A stretch of DNA of 64,000 bases from Cryomorphaceae bacterium (lineage in GTDB: Bacteria; Bacteroidota; Bacteroidia; Flavobacteriales; ECT2AJA-044): NCBI GenBank assembly GCA_017798125.1, contig CP059070.1, positions 1 through 64,000 of the forward strand, written 5' to 3'. A program made the translations under genes and the position numbers. Positions 33,469-41,872 of the stretch are shown one piece after another. The notes under the pieces are model-generated. The model was not told where the DNA came from. It saw only the letters and a program-made list of their open reading frames with translations, and made no database searches. Position 1 is the stretch's first letter. Each line of letters starts with the position of its first letter.

Positions 33469-34862
33469 GATTCATTTCTATTCTTGACAATCTGGGCCAA
33501 CATTTCTGCTTCAACGGCCACTTGATCGCCTACGTACCCGCGACCGAACATGTTGGCCAGTCCGCGGCGTATGGGAGTAATCAATTCTAATTTGAAGACG
33601 AGGGTATCTCCAGGGACGACTTTGCGTTTAAACTTCGCATTGTCGATTTTCATAAAGTACGTGGTGTAGTTCTCCGGGTCTGGAACCGTGTTGAGTACCA
33701 AAATTCCACCGACTTGAGCCATGGCTTCAATCTGGAGAACTCCTGGCATCACCGGCTCACCTGGGAAGTGGCCCACGAAAAAGGGTTCGTTCATGGTGAC
33801 GTTCTTCACCCCAATCACGTATTCCTCGGTCAATTCCGTGATCTTATCGACCAACAAGAAAGGAGGACGATGCGGTAAGGTCGCCATGACCCGATTAACA
33901 TCATATAAGGGTTCGGCTGCAAAGTCCACAAATGGAGCCTTCTTTTCGCTCTTTCGAATCTCTGCGGAAATCAATTTGGCAAACTCTGTATTGGCCGTAT
34001 GTCCAGGACGCGTTGCGATAATCCGCCCTTTAATTGGTCTTCCGACCAAGGCTAAATCGCCGACCACATCCAGAAGCTTGTGGCGAGCCGCCTCATTGGG
34101 ATGCTCCAATTCGAGGTTGTTCAAAATTCCCGCTTGACTCACATCAATATCTTCACGTCCAAATACCTTGCGCAATCGTTTCATGTCCTCATCAGACACT
34201 TCTTTGTCTATGTAAACGATCGCGTTGTTCAGGTCACCACCCTTAATTCGTCCTGCATCGAGCAAGGTGTTGAGCTCGTGTAAAAAACTAAAGGTGCGTG
34301 CTCGGCTGAATTCGCTTTTGAAGTCCTCAATTTGCTCCATATGGGCAAATTGATTTCTCAAAACCAAGCTATCAAAATCGACCATCACCGTGATGGAGAA
34401 ATCATCCGCCGGCATACCAATGATCTCCACTCCATTCTCTTCGTCGACGTAATGAATGTTCTCGGTAATCTCAAAGAAATCGCGCTCCGCCTGCTGCTCG
34501 GCAACTCCAGCAGATTCCAAAGCTTGGAGGAACTCCTTTGCACTTCCATCGCAAATGGGTGGCTCTTCACTGTCAATGTCGATCAGGACATTGTCAATTT
34601 GTAAACCACTCACAGCCGCAAGTACATGCTCGACCGTAAGGACTTGAACTCCTTTTTCTTCGATGGTGGTTCCGCGGTTCGTATCCACAACACTTTTACA
34701 GCGAGCGTGAATTATGGGTTGATCTTCGAGATCAATACGGCGGAAAACAATGCCGTGGTTCTCTTCTGCTGGGTGGAACGTTAAGGTGACGGATTTTCCT
34801 GTGTGCAATCCGGTTCCCGCAATCGATACGGGTTTCTCAATCGTGCTTTGATTCAGCTTCAT
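33465..34862 (-). CDS. lpxC/fabZ: Bifunctional LpxC deacetylase / FabZ hydroxyacyl-ACP dehydratase
   Basis: A 465-residue fusion typical of Bacteroidota. Residues 1-300 are UDP-3-O-acyl-GlcNAc deacetylase: zinc-site region LTVEHVLAAVSGL (His about 79) and ARHKLLDVVGDLALVG with the other zinc ligands. Residues about 310-465 are the hotdog-fold dehydratase: LPHRPPFLLVDKI and the catalytic His/Glu motif VGHFPGEPVMPGVLQIEAM. Fusing the committed lipid A step to a fatty-acid dehydratase may balance use of 3-hydroxyacyl-ACP between lipid A and phospholipid (inference). It overlaps lpxD and lpxA by 4 bases each, so translation of the three is coupled. Confidence 0.97.
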   Translation of the reverse strand: MKLNQSTIEKPVSIAGTGLHTGKSVTLTFHPAEENHGIVFRRIDLEDQPIIHARCKSVVDTNRGTTIEEKGVQVLTVEHVLAAVSGLQIDNVLIDIDSEEPPICDGSAKEFLQALESAGVAEQQAERDFFEITENIHYVDEENGVEIIGMPADDFSITVMVDFDSLVLRNQFAHMEQIEDFKSEFSRARTFSFLHELNTLLDAGRIKGGDLNNAIVYIDKEVSDEDMKRLRKVFGREDIDVSQAGILNNLELEHPNEAARHKLLDVVGDLALVGRPIKGRIIATRPGHTANTEFAKLISAEIRKSEKKAPFVDFAAEPLYDVNRVMATLPHRPPFLLVDKITELTEEYVIGVKNVTMNEPFFVGHFPGEPVMPGVLQIEAMAQVGGILVLNTVPDPENYTTYFMKIDNAKFKRKVVPGDTLVFKLELITPIRRGLANMFGRGYVGDQVAVEAEMLAQIVKNRNES

Positions 34863-35887
34863 GATGAAGATTTTTGGCCGTTCTCAAGCGCTTCAATGCG
34901 TTCGACCAATTCTGCCAATTTTCTAAAATGAATGTAGGATTTACGGTAGTCTCGAAGGTTGAAAGCGGGTGATCCCATGATGACTTCTCCTTCAGCTACA
35001 TCGCTCGAAATTCCAGATTGCGCAGCGATTTTGACATTATCGCCAATGGTCAAATGTCCGGCGACACCAACCTGCCCTCCAATCATACAATTCTTACCCA
35101 CTTTCACAGACCCGGCAAAGCCACATTGAGCGGCGATCACCGTATTCTCGCCAATAACACAGTTGTGGGCGATTTGAATGAGGTTATCGAGCTTGACTCC
35201 TTTTTGAATAATGGTTGAGCCAATGGTTGCACGATCTATGGCCGTATTGGCACCGATTTCTACATTGTCCTCAACGACCACGTTTCCGATTTGAGCAACC
35301 TTGTCATAGGCGCTATCCCCATTTGGAGCAAAGCCAAACCCATCACCCCCAATGGTCACTCCACCGTGGATGCGGCAATGACTTCCGATCACGCAATCGT
35401 ATTCGATTCGGACACCGGCGTACAAGGTGGTTTCCTTTCCTATAACAACACCATCACCCACATAACAGTGAGGGTAAATCTTGGCGCCATCACCGATTCG
35501 GACTCCTTTTCCAATACACACTCCCGGCGCGATGTAGACATTCTCTCCCACTTCCGCTGACTCGTGTATAAAGGCTCCAGAGCTCACTCCCACCTTTACC
35601 TTTCGCTGACTGTCGTACCAGTTCAGGAGGCGGGCAAAACTCTGATAAGCGTCGTCTACGCGAATCAAGGTCGCAGCAATATCGCGATCTGGTTCAAAGT
35701 CGCGATTCACGATCACTACAGAGGACTTGGTGTCGTAGATGTATTGCGTGTACTTGGGATTGGCCAAGAAACTCAAGGACCGATCAGTCCCTTCTTCAAT
35801 CTTGGCAAAACGTTCCACAACAGCTTCTGCGTTGCCTTCTGTTTCCCCTTCCAGTACTTCGGCTATTTGACGTGCCGTAAATTCCAT
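34859..35887 (-). CDS. lpxD: UDP-3-O-acylglucosamine N-acyltransferase
   Basis: A 342-residue enzyme that adds the second 3-hydroxyacyl chain in lipid A synthesis. The N-terminal uridine-binding domain covers about 1-100 (FTARQIAEVLEGETEG; DRSLSFLANPKYTQYI). Hexapeptide repeats cover about 105-315 with the catalytic His in IQIAHNCVIGENTVIAAQCG. A C-terminal helix ends the protein (FRKLAELVERIEALENG). It is the first gene of the lpxD-lpxC/fabZ-lpxA-ABC-efp operon. A perfect -7 element ends 5 bases before its ATG. Confidence 0.97.
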   Translation of the reverse strand: MEFTARQIAEVLEGETEGNAEAVVERFAKIEEGTDRSLSFLANPKYTQYIYDTKSSVVIVNRDFEPDRDIAATLIRVDDAYQSFARLLNWYDSQRKVKVGVSSGAFIHESAEVGENVYIAPGVCIGKGVRIGDGAKIYPHCYVGDGVVIGKETTLYAGVRIEYDCVIGSHCRIHGGVTIGGDGFGFAPNGDSAYDKVAQIGNVVVEDNVEIGANTAIDRATIGSTIIQKGVKLDNLIQIAHNCVIGENTVIAAQCGFAGSVKVGKNCMIGGQVGVAGHLTIGDNVKIAAQSGISSDVAEGEVIMGSPAFNLRDYRKSYIHFRKLAELVERIEALENGQKSSS

Positions 35888-35892
35888 TCCGA

Positions 35893-35900
35893 CAAAAGTA
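35893..35900 (-). promoter_or_regulatory. -7 promoter element for the lpx operon
   Basis: TACTTTTG on the minus strand, an exact TAnnTTTG match ending 5 bases before lpxD ATG 35887. This is in the 20-base gap after the HD phosphohydrolase gene. Confidence 0.6.
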
Positions 35901-35907
35901 ATATTTT

Positions 35908-37170
35908 TTATGGGGTGCCCGTGGGATAAGACCTACAGCTTTTCGGGTAGATCAAAAGGTGTTTCACCACGTCTCCCTGCTGTGAACCCCAGTGTAAATG
36001 ATCCGAGACCTCTGCAACATCTTTGAGGCTTCCATCGCGATACAGCAGTTTGATCGAATCCTTCTCAGGATCATAGAGGTTGTTATGAATGCTGTCTTCA
36101 TACACCATGTATCCAGCCTCTTCGACGGACACATTGTACTTTTCAGCGACTTCAGCACGATAATGAGCCACTTGCTCAGGTGCGAAGGGCTTCGTTGAGA
36201 GCTCAATGCGGAATAAACGTCGATCAATCAAAGCCACCGATAAGCGGGCGAGAATCGGATCCTCGTGGTTCTTCCATTCTTTGATTGAAGCCATGATATC
36301 TGCATCATCCAATTCGGTGAAACGCTCCAGAAGTTCGTCATCGGCATAAAACTCTTCCGGAGAGAGCGTTGAGGTCAAAAATGATTGAAACGCGTCTGTC
36401 GCAAAAAGTCGTTCGCCTTTTTGGGTTAGGTCTTTGGCCCTGCGTAAAATGTGCATAAGAATGTACTCAGCGACCAGAACTGTTTTGTGCAAATAGACTT
36501 GCCAATACATCAAACGTCGCGCAACGAGAAATTTCTCCACACTGTAGACGGCCTTTGCATCCAAGACCAATTCATCATTGGCGACGTTAAGCATTTTTAA
36601 AAGTCGCTCCGTTCCGACCTGACCTTCGGAAACGCCACTGTAAAAACTGTCGCGTCGCAAATAGTCCAAACGATCCATGTCCAGTTGACCGGAAATCAGT
36701 TGGTGCAGAAATCGTTTCGGATAACGATCTTGAAAAATATCCATTGCCAAAGTCAGTTGTCCTTCGAATTTTCGATTCAGACGTTCCATGATGGCCAGAC
36801 TGACTCGTTCGTGGTGGACTCCAGGCACGATGCAGGTCTCTAGGGCGTGCGAAAAGGGCCCGTGGCCAACGTCGTGCAGCAGAATACCTAAATAGACCGC
36901 CCTGGCCTCTTCGGTCGATATCTCGTGTCCCTTGGATCGAAGTACCGAAACAGCCTGTTGCATGAGGTGCATAGCCCCTAGAGCATGATGAAAGCGGGTG
37001 TGATAAGCGCCGGGGTACACCAAGTACGTTAAACCGAGCTGCGTGATTCTTCTGAGCCTTTGGAAGTAGGGATGCTCAATAAGATCAAAGGTAAGTTCGT
37101 TAGGTATGGTAATGAAGCCGTAAATCGGATCGTTAAGGATCTTTTTTTTATTGACGCGCGGCTGAGGCAA
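35908..37170 (-). CDS. HD-domain phosphohydrolase (dGTPase-like)
   Basis: A 420-residue cytoplasmic HD-superfamily hydrolase. The metal-binding HD motif is clear: TRFHHALGAMHLMQQAV (about residues 57-73), then ILLHDVGHGPFSHALE (about 93-108), and a later QLDMDRLDYLRRDSFYSGVS with a conserved Asp. The opening NKKKILNDPIYGFITIP is typical for this widely conserved Bacteroidota family; substrates are uncertain (nucleotides or phosphorylated signals). The start codon appears to be TTG (37170); I see no in-frame ATG nearby. It is divergent from porX (46 bases) and lies just upstream of lpxD on the same strand. Confidence 0.9.
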   Translation of the reverse strand: MPQPRVNKKKILNDPIYGFITIPNELTFDLIEHPYFQRLRRITQLGLTYLVYPGAYHTRFHHALGAMHLMQQAVSVLRSKGHEISTEEARAVYLGILLHDVGHGPFSHALETCIVPGVHHERVSLAIMERLNRKFEGQLTLAMDIFQDRYPKRFLHQLISGQLDMDRLDYLRRDSFYSGVSEGQVGTERLLKMLNVANDELVLDAKAVYSVEKFLVARRLMYWQVYLHKTVLVAEYILMHILRRAKDLTQKGERLFATDAFQSFLTSTLSPEEFYADDELLERFTELDDADIMASIKEWKNHEDPILARLSVALIDRRLFRIELSTKPFAPEQVAHYRAEVAEKYNVSVEEAGYMVYEDSIHNNLYDPEKDSIKLLYRDGSLKDVAEVSDHLHWGSQQGDVVKHLLIYPKSCRSYPTGTP

Positions 37171-37186
37171 AGGAGAAGGCTTTTGC

Positions 37187-37194
37187 TAATTTTG
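37187..37194 (+). promoter_or_regulatory. -7 promoter element for porX-tsaE-ald
   Basis: TAATTTTG, an exact TAnnTTTG match 22 bases upstream of the porX ATG. Confidence 0.5.
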
Positions 37195-37216
37195 AACACT
37201 AAACGCTAAAGCGAAG

Positions 37217-38773
37217 ATGCAAAAAATCCGCATTCTGTGGGCAGACGACGAGATCGACCTGCTCAAACCCCACATCATGTTTCTCGAACAAAAGGGCTAC
37301 GAAGTAGACACCGTGACCAATGGAGATGACGCCATTGAGCAAATCGATGAATCGCCCTATGACATCGTTTTCTTGGATGAAAACATGCCTGGATTGACTG
37401 GACTGGAAACGTTGACCGAGATTAAAGAGAAAGACACCAGTCTACCTGTCATCATGATTACAAAGAGCGAAGAGGAGTACATCATGGAAGACGCCATTGG
37501 TCAAAAAATCTCGGACTATTTGATTAAACCGGTGAATCCCAATCAAATCCTTCTGAGCATTAAGAGAAACTTGGATGCCAAGAGATTGGTGAGCGAGAAG
37601 ACGCAGATTAACTACCAGCAAGAATTTCGAAAGATCGGAATGGAATTGATGGATTTGCGAGACCACGCGGATTGGTCAGAAATGTACCGCAAACTGGTCG
37701 GTTGGGAACTCCGGATGGACGAACTCGACGACAGCGGTATGCTTGAGATCTTGCAAACCCAAAAGACGGAGGCGAATCACCTTTTCAGCAAATTCATAGA
37801 AAACGAATACGAATCATGGTTGAATGAAGCCGATGCCGACCGTCCGGTCCTAAGTCATGAATTGCTTCGAAAGTACATGATTCCTCAATTGAGCAAGGAG
37901 CGCTCGACCTTTTTGTTTGTCATCGACAACCTGCGCTTTGACCAGTGGAAGGTATTGGCGCCCATACTCAATGAATACTATGCCGTAGAAGAAGAACACC
38001 TGTACTACTCCATACTACCCACGGCTACACAATTTGCCAGAAATGCTTTGTTCGCCGGGCTACTCCCGAGTGAAATCCACAAGCGCTATCCCGAATGGTG
38101 GGTCCACGACAATGAAGAAGGAGCCAAAAACGGGCACGAGGACGACCTTGTTGGGGAGCTTCTAAAACGGAGCGGAAAAGGTGATCTGCGCTACAGCTAC
38201 CACAAGGTCCTTCGCATGGATTATGGCAAAAAGCTGGTGGGCAACTTGAAAAACTTGCAACAGAATGCCCTGAACGTCATCGTGTACAATTTTGTCGACA
38301 TGCTCTCCCATGCCAAGACAGATATGGACATGATCAAAGAATTGGCCGATGATGATAAAGCCTATCGTTCACTGACGCAGAGTTGGTTCCGCAATTCTCC
38401 ACTGTTGGAAATGCTTCGCGATTTGGCACACTCCAACGCACGTGTATTCATCACCACGGATCACGGCACCATCAACGTCGGAGAACCCACAAAAGTCGTT
38501 GGGGATCGGGAAGTGAACACGAACTTGCGTTACAAACAAGGGAAGAACTTGTCCTATGACGGCAAGGATGTTTACGCCGTCACCGAACCGGAGCGTATTG
38601 GACTTCCAAAGCCCAATGTGAGTACCAAGTACTTGTTTGCCAAAGACGATTTGTTCTTTGCCTATCCAAACAACTACAATCACTACGTGAAGTACTACCG
38701 CAACACCTATCAGCACGGTGGGATTTCTTTGGAAGAGGTATTGGTACCCTTTATCGAATTGCGCGCAAAATGA
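37217..38773 (+). CDS. porX: PorX: response regulator with PglZ phosphatase-like domain
   Basis: A 518-residue cytoplasmic regulator. Residues 1-120 are a receiver domain with phospho-acceptor Asp54 in DIVFLDENMPG and conserved Thr/Lys (VIMITKSEE; LIKPVNP). After a helical linker, residues about 230-510 form a PglZ/alkaline-phosphatase-superfamily domain (LFVIDNLRFDQW; NFVDMLSHAKTDMD; FITTDHGTINVGEP). In Porphyromonas gingivalis PorX works with PorY to control type IX secretion, and PorX homologues have been reported to hydrolyse oligonucleotide signals. The three T9SS cargo genes here are plausible indirect clients. Its TGA overlaps the tsaE ATG. No PorY-type kinase is encoded beside it. Confidence 0.93.
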   Translation: MQKIRILWADDEIDLLKPHIMFLEQKGYEVDTVTNGDDAIEQIDESPYDIVFLDENMPGLTGLETLTEIKEKDTSLPVIMITKSEEEYIMEDAIGQKISDYLIKPVNPNQILLSIKRNLDAKRLVSEKTQINYQQEFRKIGMELMDLRDHADWSEMYRKLVGWELRMDELDDSGMLEILQTQKTEANHLFSKFIENEYESWLNEADADRPVLSHELLRKYMIPQLSKERSTFLFVIDNLRFDQWKVLAPILNEYYAVEEEHLYYSILPTATQFARNALFAGLLPSEIHKRYPEWWVHDNEEGAKNGHEDDLVGELLKRSGKGDLRYSYHKVLRMDYGKKLVGNLKNLQQNALNVIVYNFVDMLSHAKTDMDMIKELADDDKAYRSLTQSWFRNSPLLEMLRDLAHSNARVFITTDHGTINVGEPTKVVGDREVNTNLRYKQGKNLSYDGKDVYAVTEPERIGLPKPNVSTKYLFAKDDLFFAYPNNYNHYVKYYRNTYQHGGISLEEVLVPFIELRAK

Positions 38774-39180
38774 GATTTGAGGCCCGAGAACCCGAGGAAC
38801 TAAACGAGGTGGCTCGGGCCATACTCGACCACCACACCCACCCCCTTCTCGCCTTTTACGGTGAAATGGGCGCCGGGAAAACGACCTTGATCAAGGCGAT
38901 TTGTCGTGCCCTGGAATGCACCGAAGAAGCCCACAGCCCCACCTATGGACTGGTCAACGAATATCAGTCTGGAAAGGGCGAACCGGTCTTTCATTTTGAC
39001 TTCTATCGGCTCGATTCTCCGGAAGAGGCGATGGACTTTGGTGTGGAGGAATATTTCGATAGTGGACACCTGTGTTTGATGGAATGGCCGGAGCGAATTG
39101 GCCCCATCGTGCCGCAGGCACACACTAAAATTCGCATAGAAGTCGTAAATTCTGTGCGGATTATCGAAATGGAGACGTAA
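38770..39180 (+). CDS. tsaE: tRNA t6A synthesis ATPase TsaE
   Basis: A 136-residue P-loop ATPase that supports the TsaB-TsaD complex in making N6-threonylcarbamoyl-adenosine at position 37 of ANN-decoding tRNAs. Walker A is FYGEMGAGKTTLIKAICRAL (about residues 28-47), followed by the family motif SPTYGLVNEYQ and HFDFYRLDSPEEAMDFGVEEYF. The start codon overlaps the porX stop (ATGA), and the stop overlaps the ald start (TAATG), so the three genes are translationally coupled. One copy of the 17-bp repeat (39105-39121) encodes IVPQAH near the C-terminus. Confidence 0.95.
   Translation: MRFEAREPEELNEVARAILDHHTHPLLAFYGEMGAGKTTLIKAICRALECTEEAHSPTYGLVNEYQSGKGEPVFHFDFYRLDSPEEAMDFGVEEYFDSGHLCLMEWPERIGPIVPQAHTKIRIEVVNSVRIIEMET
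39105..39121 (-). repeat. Dispersed 17-bp palindromic repeat, copy 4
   Basis: CATCGTGCCGCAGGCAC on the plus strand, the GCA-loop variant. It lies inside tsaE. Confidence 0.75.
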
Positions 39181-40397
39181 TGGCGAGTAACCAACCCCAG
39201 TTTCTGAGCTTTTCTTCGGAAACCCTACTGCCTCAAGAAGAACGACTGGAAATCGGTCGTAAAAAGAAGGACCTGTTCATTGGGATTCCGAAGGAGACGG
39301 AGTACATGGAAAAACGCATAGCGTTGGCTCCGGATGCCGTTGATGTGTTGGTGCGCAATGGCCACCAGGTTCGAGTCGAATCTGGAGCGGGTACCGATGC
39401 TAGTTTCAGCGACCAGGACTACAGCGATGCAGGTGCGGAAATCTGCTACGAACCCAAGAAGATTTTTGAGGCACAGACCATTTTGAAGGTCCACCCTCCT
39501 ACCCTGAAGGAAATCGAACTCCTGCACAGCAAGCAGACTCTGATCAGCGCCTTACAGCTGAAGATTCAAGATGAGCGCTACTTCAAGGCCTTGATGGGAA
39601 AGAACGTTTCGGCCATCGCCTTCGATTACATGATGGATGATGACGGCATCATGCCTGTGGTCCGATCCATGAGCGAAATTGCCGGGAATACCGCCATCTT
39701 GATTGCCGCCGAATTGATGAGCAACGCCAACAACGGCAAGGGCTTGATGCTCGGCGGAGTGAGTGGTGTGGGCCCCACGGACGTCGTGATTCTGGGCGCG
39801 GGTACGGTCGGTGAATTTGCCTGCAGAGCGGCCATTGGCCTCGGAGCTCAAGTCAAGGTTTTTGACAAGAGCCTGACGCGTTTGCGCCGATTGCAAAACG
39901 ATATTCACCAGCGGATCGCTACCAGTGTTGTCCAGCCGAAGGTGCTTGAAAAGGCCCTTAAACGGGCCGATGTGGTTATCGGGGCCATTCGAGCCGATGA
40001 GGGAAGAACCCCCAGCATCGTTACGGAAGAGATGGTCCAGCAAATGAAGGCTGGATCGGTCATCGTGGATGTGAGCATTGACCACGGAGGTTGTTTTGAA
40101 ACTTCCGAAATCACCACGCACGAACATCCGACCTTTCGAAAATTTGAGGTCATTCATTACGGTGTTCCCAATATCGCCAGCAGGGTGGCTCGTACGGCAA
40201 GCCTTAGCTTGAGCAATATCTTTATGCCCATTCTACTCAATGCGGGAGACCAGGGAGGTATAGACGCCATGGTTCGATTCAACAAAGGCCTTCGTCATGG
40301 GCTGTACATGTACAACGGAGTACTGACCAATAAAGGCATTGGAGAATGGTACAAACTGCCTTGGAAGAACTTGGATCTTTTGCTTGCAGCCCTTTGA
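39180..40397 (+). CDS. ald: Alanine dehydrogenase
   Basis: A 405-residue NAD-dependent enzyme interconverting L-alanine and pyruvate plus ammonia. The N-terminal domain shows FIGIPKETEYMEKRIALAPD and the catalytic Lys/His region ILKVHPPTLKE; the Rossmann fold is VVILGAGTVGEFACRAAIGL, then SIVTEEMVQQMKAGSVIVDVS. It is longer than the classical ~370-residue enzyme because of an N-terminal extension of about 30 residues (FLSFSSETLLPQEERLEIG), which I believe is usual in Bacteroidota. Annotation as NAD(P) transhydrogenase subunit alpha should be avoided: the membrane part is absent. It is third gene of the porX-tsaE-ald operon. Confidence 0.93.
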   Translation: MASNQPQFLSFSSETLLPQEERLEIGRKKKDLFIGIPKETEYMEKRIALAPDAVDVLVRNGHQVRVESGAGTDASFSDQDYSDAGAEICYEPKKIFEAQTILKVHPPTLKEIELLHSKQTLISALQLKIQDERYFKALMGKNVSAIAFDYMMDDDGIMPVVRSMSEIAGNTAILIAAELMSNANNGKGLMLGGVSGVGPTDVVILGAGTVGEFACRAAIGLGAQVKVFDKSLTRLRRLQNDIHQRIATSVVQPKVLEKALKRADVVIGAIRADEGRTPSIVTEEMVQQMKAGSVIVDVSIDHGGCFETSEITTHEHPTFRKFEVIHYGVPNIASRVARTASLSLSNIFMPILLNAGDQGGIDAMVRFNKGLRHGLYMYNGVLTNKGIGEWYKLPWKNLDLLLAAL

Positions 40398-40412
40398 GCA
40401 TTTGTACCTTTG
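40384..40412 (+). promoter_or_regulatory. Promoter of the DUF4258-like gene
   Basis: TTG at 40384-40386, 18 bases, then a perfect -7 element TACCTTTG (40405-40412). It lies 16 bases upstream of the TTG start codon at 40429 and partly inside the ald 3' end. Confidence 0.55.
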
Positions 40413-40428
40413 ATCCAAATCTTAGGCT

Positions 40429-40824
40429 TTGAAAGTACTTCAACGATTTAAATACTACGGTGTAGGCGTGTTGATTGGCATGGGCTTCGTTTATGCCCTT
40501 TTTGGTCAGCGATCGGATCTATCCTGTACCTATTTTCCGAATGCTCGAGTATTGAGTCATTTGCGTCAAGGTTCGCTTGAACTCACGGACTCGGCAGCCT
40601 GTCGAATTGATTGTTTAGAACTCGACTCTACGGATATGGCCGGGTTCTGGTGGTATGGCGATGTCGACTTTCGTGCGAGCGACCCTCGTCGCGAACCCTT
40701 TGGTCGCTACTTCATCGGTCACCAAAGTGAAGACTGGAATCTATTGGTCGAAAATCGCGATACGGTCACCTTGGTTTTGGACTTTCAAGGAGCCAAAGTC
40801 GCACAGTGCGACTGTCCCAAATGA
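40429..40824 (+). CDS. DUF4258-like membrane-anchored protein
   Basis: A 131-residue protein with an N-terminal membrane anchor (about residues 8-27, YYGVGVLIGMGFVYALFG) and a small periplasmic domain with Cys residues (SCTYFPNARVLSHL; ACRIDCLEL; AQCDCPK). Its opening and FPNARVL motif recall flavobacterial proteins annotated DUF4258, which commonly sit beside ald; this assignment is from memory and moderate. The start codon is TTG (40429), positioned 16 bases after a perfect -7 element; no ATG is available before the anchor. Function unknown. Confidence 0.7.
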   Translation: MKVLQRFKYYGVGVLIGMGFVYALFGQRSDLSCTYFPNARVLSHLRQGSLELTDSAACRIDCLELDSTDMAGFWWYGDVDFRASDPRREPFGRYFIGHQSEDWNLLVENRDTVTLVLDFQGAKVAQCDCPK

Positions 40825-40837
40825 CACTTCAAGGGAC

Positions 40838-40868
40838 TTGAAGACGGCCAGAATAAATTGTACTTTTC
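40838..40868 (+). promoter_or_regulatory. Near-consensus promoter of the TfoX-N/Crp pair
   Basis: TTG (40838-40840), 20 bases, then TACTTTTC (40861-40868), one mismatch from TAnnTTTG, ending 4 bases before ATG 40873. Confidence 0.4.
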
Positions 40869-40872
40869 CTCT

Positions 40873-41223
40873 ATGGCATTCAACGAGCAACTAGCTGAGC
40901 GTGTCCGATCAGGATTGACCAGAAGGTCCGTTCCCTTCGAAGAGAAAGTCATGTTTGGCGGGCTGTGCTTTATGGTGGACGAGAAAATGTGCGTCGGTGT
41001 GGTCAAAGATGAGCTGATGACACGCGTTTCTCCCGAGGAAGGGGGTTCTTGGATGGAGCGAACAGGCACACGTCCCATGGATTTCACGGGAAAACGAATG
41101 AAGGGCTTTTACTTCATCTCCCTTGAAGGCGTGGACCTCGAAGAGGATCTAGACTTTTGGATTGACGCTTGCTTGACCTACAATCCTACGGCGAAGAAAA
41201 GTGCGAAGAAAAAGAAGAAATGA
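40873..41223 (+). CDS. TfoX N-terminal domain protein
   Basis: A 116-residue protein matching the TfoX/Sxy N-terminal domain: EQLAERVRSGL, FEEKVMFGGLCFMVDEKMC, and MKGFYFISLEGVD. In gammaproteobacteria full-length TfoX/Sxy activates competence genes with CRP, but stand-alone N-domains in Bacteroidota have no established role. The protein ends in a lysine-rich tail (KKSAKKKKK) that could bind nucleic acid (inference). The start at 40873 (MAFNEQLAER) is preferred because a near-consensus promoter ends 4 bases before it. The TGA overlaps the ATG of a Crp-family gene (ATGA), so TfoX-N and a Crp-like factor are co-translated. Confidence 0.88.
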   Translation: MAFNEQLAERVRSGLTRRSVPFEEKVMFGGLCFMVDEKMCVGVVKDELMTRVSPEEGGSWMERTGTRPMDFTGKRMKGFYFISLEGVDLEEDLDFWIDACLTYNPTAKKSAKKKKK

Positions 41224-41795
41224 GGATCGGTATCGACGCCTATGTAGACCGGTGTATTTCCATTAATGAAGAGGAGCGCTCCTACTTTCATTCGATTCTT
41301 CGACCCGAATTATATTCCAAGAAATCTCATTTACTCCAAGCTGGTGAAATCTGTGACTGGGAAGCCTTTGTGGTCAGCGGCTGTGTCCGGATCTACTATT
41401 TAGACGAAAACGGTGGAGAGGTCAACCTTATGTTCGCCGTTGAAGATTGGTGGGTGAGTGATCTGGCCTCCAAAGTGGACAACCTTCCTTCGGAACTCTA
41501 TATCCAGGCCTTGGAAGACACGGAGGTCTTAATCATTAAGGCTTCGGATAAGGCAGAGCTCTACCGAAGAGTTCCTCAATTCGAAAGTCTCTTCCGCCAA
41601 TTGCTTGAACGAGCGCTGAGCACCTTGCAGCACCGGTTCGTGACCACAGTGGCCAAACCTGCAGAGGATCGCTATGAGGAATTCCTTCGCCGATATCCCG
41701 AGATACCTCATCGAGTTTCACAAAAACACATTGCGGCCTACCTCGGAATTACCCCTGAATTCTTGAGCAAGATTCGTCGCCGTCGCGTGAGCTAA
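41220..41795 (+). CDS. Crp/Fnr-family transcriptional regulator
   Basis: A 191-residue regulator with an N-terminal cyclic-nucleotide-binding-type jelly roll (about 25-120; LLQAGEICDWEAFVVSGCVRIYYL) and a C-terminal winged helix (HRVSQKHIAAYLGITPEFLSKI, about 165-186). The canonical cAMP-binding RxS pocket motif is not evident, so the effector is unknown; many Bacteroidota proteins of this type lack a known ligand. The start 41220 (MRIGIDAYVD) overlaps the TfoX-N stop by 4 bases. The pirin gene begins 77 bases downstream and could be a target (inference). Confidence 0.9.
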   Translation: MRIGIDAYVDRCISINEEERSYFHSILRPELYSKKSHLLQAGEICDWEAFVVSGCVRIYYLDENGGEVNLMFAVEDWWVSDLASKVDNLPSELYIQALEDTEVLIIKASDKAELYRRVPQFESLFRQLLERALSTLQHRFVTTVAKPAEDRYEEFLRRYPEIPHRVSQKHIAAYLGITPEFLSKIRRRRVS

Positions 41796-41872
41796 GTGTT
41801 TTCTTGTTCTACTTCAATGCACAGGCGGTGCGTGCTTCGGATCTTTGTAGTGTACATTAAAAACATCAGATC

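Noticed and set aside
36822..36836. GGCACGATGCAGG near-match to the 17-bp repeat
   Set aside because: Only the right arm matches; the GTGCC arm is missing, and the bases encode the conserved CIVPGVH stretch of the HD phosphohydrolase.
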